DNA of 13,422 nucleotides from CAYLWN01 sp964387625 (GTDB taxonomy: Bacteria; Patescibacteriota; Microgenomatia; UBA10105), in assembly GCA_964387625.1 (NCBI GenBank), contig CAYLWN010000024.1, positions 1 through 13,422 of the forward strand, written 5' to 3'. The notes below the pieces were generated by a model. It was not told the origin of the DNA, searched no databases, and was given only the letters and a program-made list of their open reading frames with translations. Below are positions 1 to 3,271 of the stretch, piece after piece. Position 1 is the stretch's first letter; each line of letters starts with the position of its first letter. The position numbers and the translations under genes are program-made.

Positions 1-1
1 A

Positions 2-217
2 ATCAGATTTATCTTTTTGACCTTACCCCGGGAAGCTCTCTACCGCTGGCAATATCTATATTTCGGACTGATTATAGTTTTTGTTCTCGTGTTTTTTATG
101 AAAAATAAACTGCAAAAAAAAGCCCTCTTAGGCTTATTTGCAGTTTATTTACTAATTAATATTTACACAGTAATAAATTTAAAGATTATCTATCCTTCAA
201 TACCGCCATTACCGTAA
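2..217 (+). CDS. C-terminal fragment of an integral membrane protein (partial at window start)
   Basis: The reading frame is open to the left edge, with codons before the first possible start (TTG at 17) reading IRFIF, so this is the tail of a longer gene. About 71 residues are visible. Two hydrophobic segments (around YLYFGLIIVFVLVFFM and LLGLFAVYLLINIYTVI) are separated by a short Lys-rich loop, KNKLQKK, and the protein ends in a short proline-rich tail, SIPPLP. This is the topology of the last two helices of a polytopic membrane protein. The neighbouring gene is a polyprenyl-phosphate sugar transferase, so a lipid-linked-sugar-dependent membrane glycosyltransferase (GT39/GT83-like) is a reasonable guess, but no catalytic motif is in view. 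Function is unassigned. Confidence 0.6.
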   Translation: MRFIFLTLPREALYRWQYLYFGLIIVFVLVFFMKNKLQKKALLGLFAVYLLINIYTVINLKIIYPSIPPLP

Positions 218-312
218 TTAATCAACTAATAATCTAATCATCAAATATTCAAATTATCCAATAAATAACATAAGAATGCTATTTAAATATTTTGCGATTT
301 ATATAAATAAAT

Positions 313-443
313 GCGAGCAGTGTGAAATTTGCGCTGGTCTCACTGAGGAGGGACTATGACTATATTTAACAGCGAAACGCTCCATCCCGACGAATTGAGA
401 TCCAAGTAAATTTTACCTGCGAACGTTTATGATCAGGTTTTTT
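313..443 (+). ncRNA. candidate structured RNA with terminator-like 3' end
   Basis: Read as + strand RNA, this segment folds into one long interrupted stem. GCAG 317-320 pairs with CTGC 417-420. GTGAAATTT 322-330 pairs with AAATTTTAC 408-416, and the helix can extend by G331.U407 and C332-G406. After a 3x3 internal loop, GGTCTCA 336-342 pairs with TGAGATC 396-402. Inside are GGGA 350-353 with TCCC 385-388 and the small hairpin AGCG-AAA-CGCT 371-381. Pairs such as G324.U414 and G337.U401 are wobbles on the + strand but A.C mismatches on the - strand, which favours + transcription. ACCTG 415-419 can instead pair with CAGGT 434-438, followed by six T, giving a weak terminator that competes with the basal stem. 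I do not recognise the family. No convincing promoter is visible; TGCTATTTA near 278 could be an extended -10. Confidence 0.45.
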
Positions 444-1164
444 AGCTTTTATATTCTCCTGTTACATCCCACATTTTTATCCTTATTAAATCAACGAATG
501 CTCCAACACCGTCTCTAAACATATTTACCTTGGTTCGTGTATCATTTTTCCAAATCACTGGAACTTGACCAATTTTATAATGATATTTTTTAGCTAAATA
601 TAAAATTTCCGCGTCAAATGCCCATCTGTTAACTTTCATTTGATTAAATATTTTATCTTTTACAGTTTTCCTAAATCCTTTAAATCCGCATGTTGCATCA
701 ATAATATCCTTACCGACCAACATTTTTGTCATGATAGTAAAGCATTGACCCAAAAATTCCCGTATAAATGATTGATGTTTTAAAACTTGCGACTGCTTGT
801 GGCGTCTGACACCTACTGCTACATTACAATTTTCAAGCTTGGTTATAAGTTTGGGCAATTCTTCCAAAGGGGTTGACAGGTCAATGTCCGTAAAAATCAC
901 ATATTTGCCTTTTGCCTGTAACATGCCTTTTTTTATGGCATTTCCCTTACCCCAATTGGCAGAATTTGATATTAATTTAAATTCAGGTTTGTTTTTGACT
1001 AATTTTTCAATCAATTCTAATGTTGCATCCTTTGATCCATCATTTACAAAAATCACTTCATAGGCATATTTTTGTTTTGAAAAATATTGGGAAATCTTGG
1101 TCAAACTTTTGGATAACCTATTTTCTTCGTTATATAAGGGAATAATTAATGAAAGAAATATCAT
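442..1164 (-). CDS. GT2 glycosyltransferase, dolichyl/polyprenyl-phosphate glucosyl- or mannosyltransferase-like
   Basis: This 240-aa protein is a GT-A fold family 2 glycosyltransferase that should transfer a sugar from an NDP-sugar to a polyprenyl phosphate carrier at the inner face of the membrane. Visible motifs are the N-terminal IIPLYNEE (residues 7-14), NDGSKD (41-46), the metal-binding DxD-type FTDIDLSTP (91-99), and CGFKGFRK (159-166) followed by RWAFDAEIL (180-188). FTDIDLSTP and CGFKGF are closest to the ALG5 (dolichyl-phosphate beta-glucosyltransferase) branch rather than classical DPM1. There is no C-terminal membrane segment, so it is probably a peripheral enzyme. Length fits the family. 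The start is supported by an extended -10 that places transcription at the ATG itself. It converges on the upstream + strand membrane gene, which may use the lipid-linked sugar it makes. The exact sugar is not readable. Confidence 0.88.
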   Translation of the reverse strand: MIFLSLIIPLYNEENRLSKSLTKISQYFSKQKYAYEVIFVNDGSKDATLELIEKLVKNKPEFKLISNSANWGKGNAIKKGMLQAKGKYVIFTDIDLSTPLEELPKLITKLENCNVAVGVRRHKQSQVLKHQSFIREFLGQCFTIMTKMLVGKDIIDATCGFKGFRKTVKDKIFNQMKVNRWAFDAEILYLAKKYHYKIGQVPVIWKNDTRTKVNMFRDGVGAFVDLIRIKMWDVTGEYKS

Positions 1165-1176
1165 GGGAGTAGTATA
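1165..1176 (-). promoter_or_regulatory. extended -10 promoter giving a leaderless start for the GT2 gene
   Basis: On the - strand TGCTATACT (TGn plus -10 TATACT at 1176-1171) is followed by only six bases before the ATG at 1164, which would put the transcription start on the start codon. No Shine-Dalgarno is present before the ATG. A good -35 is lacking, as expected for a TGn promoter. Confidence 0.4.
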
Positions 1177-1196
1177 GCAAATATGAAAATTTGGAA

Positions 1197-1230
1197 GGGA
1201 ATTCGGATGCCTGCCCTACATCCGAATCCC
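1197..1230. repeat. palindromic element, 12-bp stem with one bulge and 9-nt loop
   Basis: GGGA(A)TTCGGATG pairs with CATCCGAATCCC around the loop CCTGCCCTA. It lies in the upstream region of the GT2 gene, between the distal promoter at about 1276-1303 and the leaderless start. Neither side has a T tract, so it is not an ordinary terminator. It looks like one of the dispersed GC-rich palindromes scattered in this genome. Confidence 0.5.
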
Positions 1231-1275
1231 CATCTAAATCTTCAAACTGCCAATGAATGAATTATGTAATCTCTT

Positions 1276-1303
1276 ATTATAACGATAAATAAATATTTTG
1301 CAA
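1276..1303 (-). promoter_or_regulatory. sigma70-type promoter upstream of the GT2 gene
   Basis: On the - strand TTGCAA (1303-1298) and a perfect TATAAT (1281-1276) are separated by 16 bp. Transcription would start near 1269 and run through the palindrome at 1197-1230 into the GT2 gene, giving a second, leadered transcript. Confidence 0.45.
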
Positions 1304-1435
1304 ATACACAAAAAAATGTATTCAATTTTTGAGAATGCGTTGTCCATTTGACATATAAACACAATTTAATTAATTTTTTTAATGTATAAATAAATATCGC
1401 TCTGTGAAAAATTTGGGAAAAAGCAAGTGTCTCCC

Positions 1436-1466
1436 AATTTGTCTAATTAGACAAATTTGACTAATT
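1436..1466. promoter_or_regulatory. 22-bp perfect palindrome overlapping a 13-bp direct repeat (operator-like)
   Basis: Positions 1436-1457 are a perfect palindrome with half-site AATTTGTCTAA. The 13-mer at 1436-1448 recurs with one mismatch (AATTTGTCTAATT versus AATTTGACTAATT) at 1454-1466. Spacing is 18 bp. The sequence lacks a loop and a T tract, so it resembles a dimeric repressor site more than an RNA hairpin. No coding region overlaps it. Confidence 0.4.
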
Positions 1467-1556
1467 GGAATAAAAACTTTTTTTGAAGAATGTTTCTAGA
1501 TAGAATAATGGCGTAGAATCAGCTTATTCTCAGAAGTTTAGCCTCACTAAAATCAC

Positions 1557-1583
1557 TTGACAATGTTTATCATTGTCTATAAA
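1557..1583 (+). promoter_or_regulatory. possible promoter with an embedded inverted repeat
   Basis: A consensus -35 TTGACA (1557-1562) and TATAAA (1578-1583) are 15 bp apart, slightly short. The inverted repeat GACAATG-TTTAT-CATTGTC (1559-1577) fills the spacer exactly and would be a natural operator. Transcription would start near 1590 and read into the run of hairpins at 1600-1800. Confidence 0.35.
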
Positions 1584-1599
1584 TTCAATACTTAAGGTC

Positions 1600-1806
1600 A
1601 CCATATTTTGGTCTGTCCCAAAATTTGGTACCACACGTAAAGGGCATTACTATTCGTAGCCTCTCTCGTCTAGCGATAGTGATGCTCTTTTTAGTGGCAA
1701 GTTAATGAGGCTTGCCGAATTTACTTGACACTAATCCTCCGAAACGAACATTCGACTGCGTGGCTGTAAGCCTCGAGGCGAATTTGAGTGAAGGAGGATT
1801 TATTTT
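1600..1806 (+). ncRNA. candidate structured RNA: four successive hairpins ending in a T-rich tract
   Basis: Four hairpins follow one another on the + strand. (1) 1600-1629: ACCA-T-ATTTTGG with CCAAAAT-T-TGGT, loop TCTGTC. (2) 1639-1690: AAAGGGCATTACTATT pairs over 16 bp with GATAGTGATGCTCTTT, using three G.U pairs that only work on the + strand, then TTTTT at 1688-1692. (3) 1696-1716: GGCAAG with CTTGCC. (4) 1733-1800: AATCCTCC with GGAGGATT enclosing ATTCG (1750-1754) with CGAAT (1779-1783), with two 9-nt internal strands between, followed by T-rich sequence from 1799. Hairpins 2 and 4 could each act as a terminator. I do not recognise an RNA family. Confidence 0.4.
1631..1672. repeat. copy A of a diverged two-copy element
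   Basis: It shares, in order, ACACGT, TTACTATTC, GTAGCC and TCTCTCGTCTA with 2171-2212, with small insertions between the blocks. In this copy the conserved blocks form the 5' arm and loop of the 16-bp hairpin at 1639-1690. Confidence 0.5.
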
Positions 1807-1888
1807 TATAAACAAATTATCTAAATAAATTTAAAACCTCTTATCGTCTTCCCGTCTTTCTGTCTTACCATCTCTTTAAAACTTTGCT

Positions 1889-2041
1889 CTAAAGCGTAAA
1901 CACCGGAATTGATAATCCTTTTTCCTTTAATTTCACAAATTGTTTTTTAACATTATCAGAAAATTCTTTGCGCTCTTCTTCCTGTCTGCTCATTTGTGAC
2001 TTTGTATTGACTCTGAATAAGCGTTTTATCAATTGATGCAT
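1889..2041 (-). CDS. 50-aa basic/acidic small protein of unknown function
   Basis: The - strand ATG at 2041 follows a Shine-Dalgarno-like GAAAGGAT about 9 bases upstream and opens 50 codons ending in TAG at 1889-1891. The N-terminus is basic (MHQLIKRLFRVNTKSQ). A charged helical stretch rich in Glu and Lys (SRQEEERKEFSDNVKKQF) follows, and the protein ends KGLSIPVFTL. Codon use matches neighbouring genes. No membrane segment, cysteine pair or recognised domain is visible. A short DNA/RNA-binding or regulatory peptide is possible, but no function can be assigned. It is too small for most gene finders and stands alone in a gene-poor stretch. Confidence 0.55.
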   Translation of the reverse strand: MHQLIKRLFRVNTKSQMSRQEEERKEFSDNVKKQFVKLKEKGLSIPVFTL

Positions 2042-2170
2042 AAGTTTTATCCTTTCTCTGTTAGAATCTGTTTAATCCGTTATCTATAAAGGATCATTAC
2101 AGATTTTTATGAAACTGTTTTTCCTTTTAATTCGATTTTTAAACAGCTTCCCAAAAACTTCAATAAATAA

Positions 2171-2225
2171 CCTTACACGTTACTATTCATGTAGCCCTAA
2201 TTCTCTCGTCTATTAAAAGGTGTAA
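2171..2225 (+). repeat. copy B of the two-copy element, closed by TTACAC/GTGTAA
   Basis: This copy carries the same ordered blocks as 1631-1672 (ACACGT, TTACTATTC, GTAGCC, TCTCTCGTCTA), with insertions of two and about five bases. TTACAC (2173-2178) pairs with GTGTAA (2220-2225), so the conserved blocks sit in a large loop. It lies upstream of the 50-aa gene on the other strand. Confidence 0.45.
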
Positions 2226-2334
2226 CATACCCCAAAATCCCTTGTCAAGACCTATAATTATTTTGATCTAGAAAATACCATGTCTTATAGTATTTGATAG
2301 TAAATATATATTGTTCTAATGCTCTAATCATTTA

Positions 2335-2366
2335 CAAGTTATCTCTTGTGGATAACTTGGGGATAA
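2335..2366. promoter_or_regulatory. two tandem DnaA-box-like sites within a 9-bp inverted repeat
   Basis: TGTGGATAA (2347-2355) is the exact complement of the DnaA box TTATCCACA. TGGGGATAA (2358-2366) has one mismatch, in the same orientation and 11 bp further on, about one helical turn. CAAGTTATC (2335-2343) and GATAACTTG (2351-2359) form an inverted repeat with a 7-nt loop. AT-rich DNA follows to 2460. This could be a DnaA-regulated site or a fragment of an origin; neither dnaA nor dnaN is in view. Confidence 0.35.
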
Positions 2367-2458
2367 GGTAAAATTTATCAAATCAAATAATTCCAATATG
2401 TCCAATATCTTACCCCCTATATCTCCTATTCCTTGTTATGACTCAATTTGTATACGTA

Positions 2459-2486
2459 TTGACAAGAAAATTCTGTATGCTAAACT
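2459..2486 (+). promoter_or_regulatory. strong promoter of the small-protein operon
   Basis: A perfect -35 TTGACA (2459-2464) lies 16 bp from TAAACT (2481-2486), which is preceded by TGC and so forms an extended -10. Transcription is expected at about 2493, immediately before the long hairpin at 2496-2574. Confidence 0.6.
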
Positions 2487-2495
2487 ACAAATAAG

Positions 2496-2635
2496 TATGT
2501 TTCAATTGCACCAAATAATTCGCATTCGCATCCTCCTTTGTCAGTAAAGGAGGTTTGGTGGTGATTGAAACATAAAAATTAAATAATTTAAACCCAAACC
2601 AGACCTCCTTAACTTAAAAGCAAGGAGGTTTTTTT
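2496..2635 (+). promoter_or_regulatory. attenuator/riboswitch-like leader: aptamer-like hairpin, antiterminator and terminator
   Basis: TATGTTTCAAT (2496-2506) pairs with ATTGAAACATA (2564-2574), and CACCAAA (2509-2515) with TTTGGTG (2554-2560). Stacked directly on it is CCTCCTTT (2532-2539) with AAAGGAGG (2546-2553). A 16-nt single strand, 2516-2531, lies on the 5' side. ACCTCCTT (2603-2610) pairs with AAGGAGGT (2622-2629) followed by seven T: an intrinsic terminator. The alternative pairing AAGGAGGTTTGGT (2547-2559) with ACCAGACCTCCTT (2598-2610) is 13 bp long. It destroys both other structures and frees AAGGAGG at 2622-2628, seven bases before an ATG at 2636. This is the three-state logic of transcription attenuators and riboswitches. 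The ligand or sensor is unknown. The folding is read by eye. Confidence 0.55.
2603..2635 (+). terminator. intrinsic terminator whose 3' arm is a Shine-Dalgarno
   Basis: An 8-bp CCTCC/GGAGG-type stem with an 11-nt loop is followed by seven T at 2629-2635. The 3' arm AAGGAGG is ideally spaced (7 nt) from the ATG at 2636, so the same hairpin could block both transcription and translation. Confidence 0.6.
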
Positions 2636-2707
2636 ATGGGAGAGTTTAAATTTCGTAGAAATTTATTACTCTCCCAAATCCACCGTAGCTTTAGCGAAGG
2701 TGGATGA
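2636..2707 (+). CDS. possible 23-codon leader peptide
   Basis: The ATG at 2636 has the best Shine-Dalgarno in the window (AAGGAGG, 7-nt spacing) and opens 23 codons ending at TGA 2705-2707, which is 22 bases before the 63-aa gene. The peptide begins MGEFKFRRNLLLSQ and its last codons run through the dispersed palindrome at 2678-2705. A strong hairpin (GGGAGAGT 2638-2645 with ACTCTCCC 2668-2675, plus TAAATTTC with GAAATTTA inside) lies within the frame. It may be a translated leader that controls downstream access, or only a by-product of the terminator arm. There is no homology to judge by. Confidence 0.3.
   Translation: MGEFKFRRNLLLSQIHRSFSEGG
2638..2675 (+). promoter_or_regulatory. second leader hairpin, two stacked 8-bp stems
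   Basis: GGGAGAGT (2638-2645) pairs with ACTCTCCC (2668-2675), and TAAATTTC (2647-2654) with GAAATTTA (2658-2665) around loop GTA. It lies between the terminator and the 63-aa gene and has no T tract of its own. Confidence 0.5.
2678..2705. repeat. dispersed palindromic repeat with GTAGCTTTAGCGAA core (copy 1)
   Basis: Arms ATCCACC and GGTGGAT enclose the core GTAGCTTTAGCGAA. The same core occurs three more times, all inside the rpsA N-terminal region (11065-11090, 11103-11126, 11212-11237), with differing outer arms. Confidence 0.65.
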
Positions 2708-2729
2708 TGTTAAAGGAGAGTGATTATTT

Positions 2730-2921
2730 ATGGCATTACCTGATATTTCAGTATCAACAAGACAAAGTACAGCTGCAGGAATAGCAGCTCAAACAAAAGA
2801 ACAACCTAGATATCCCGTTACTATAGTAGATTTTTCAGTTGTGCAGGCACTGGGAATGAGTCATTTTAAAAAAAAACCAAATGGAGAATTTGTAACTAAA
2901 AGCTTTGTTCCCGATAGTTAA
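2730..2921 (+). CDS. 63-aa orphan protein, first gene of the attenuated small operon
   Basis: The ATG follows AAAGGAGAG (2712-2720), a good ribosome binding site about 11 bases upstream. The protein starts MALPDISVSTRQSTAAGIAAQ, a Ser/Thr/Ala-rich and probably flexible segment. A more ordered, hydrophobic part follows (YPVTIVDFSVVQALGMSHF), then a basic-to-polar tail (KKKPNGEFVTKSF). There is no signal peptide, membrane helix or metal-binding cysteines. I do not recognise it. It is followed after 40 bases by a second small gene, and both lie behind the switch-like leader at 2496-2635, so they are probably produced only under a specific condition. Confidence 0.6.
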   Translation: MALPDISVSTRQSTAAGIAAQTKEQPRYPVTIVDFSVVQALGMSHFKKKPNGEFVTKSFVPDS

Positions 2922-2961
2922 CTATTAAAACTATACAATTTTTTAAAGATGTCTTAAATAT

Positions 2962-3165
2962 ATGAAAAATATATCAGAAAACCCAGTCTGGACAACAACT
3001 AATGGACAAGCAGTTCCTTATGGAAAAGTAGTGCTAAAAAAGGGTCAACCTGTATATATGGGTGGAACAATATCGAAAAAAATGAATCGCTGTGTAGTTT
3101 TTCCCGAACCATTAGATAAGGCAGAACGGGGCTTTGGAGTTGATAAAGATTATCAGGGTGAATAA
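2962..3165 (+). CDS. 67-aa orphan protein, second gene of the attenuated small operon
   Basis: It begins 40 bases after the 63-aa gene with only a weak ribosome site (AAAGATG about 11 bases upstream), so translation may be low or dependent on its neighbour. The sequence reads like a small beta-rich domain: NGQAVPYGKVVLKKGQPVYMGG (residues 14-35), then a basic segment (SKKMNR), a hydrophobic CVVFPEPL, and an acidic end (FGVDKDYQGE). It has one cysteine and no membrane segment. No family is recognised. Function is unknown. Confidence 0.55.
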   Translation: MKNISENPVWTTTNGQAVPYGKVVLKKGQPVYMGGTISKKMNRCVVFPEPLDKAERGFGVDKDYQGE

Positions 3166-3186
3166 TTGATTAAAAATTTTTAAACT

Positions 3187-3243
3187 ATGGAAATATTTAT
3201 TTTTATAATGTTGGCTTTAATGATTGTATATTTATCTAAATAG
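3187..3243 (+). CDS. possible 18-residue hydrophobic peptide
   Basis: The frame encodes MEIFIFIMLALMIVYLSK, a single hydrophobic helix with charged ends, 21 bases after the 67-aa gene. There is no Shine-Dalgarno. Shape and size recall membrane-active type I toxin peptides, but many random AT-rich frames give hydrophobic peptides, so this is weakly supported. Confidence 0.2.
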   Translation: MEIFIFIMLALMIVYLSK

Positions 3244-3271
3244 AATTTTGGAGTCGAAATGAAACAGATGA

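Noticed and set aside
336..402. SAM-I riboswitch resemblance (GGAGGGACT)
   Set aside because: The conserved GGCAACC and kink-turn parts are absent and no methionine or SAM gene follows.
797..1063. 88-codon + strand frame inside the GT2 gene, and similar frames inside the 833-aa gene, aminopeptidase, radA and rpsA
   Set aside because: All lie antisense to strongly supported genes and show no independent signals.
1575..1650. Two short overlapping - strand frames of 20 and 24 codons
   Set aside because: Neither has a ribosome site, they overlap in different frames, and the region is better explained by hairpins.
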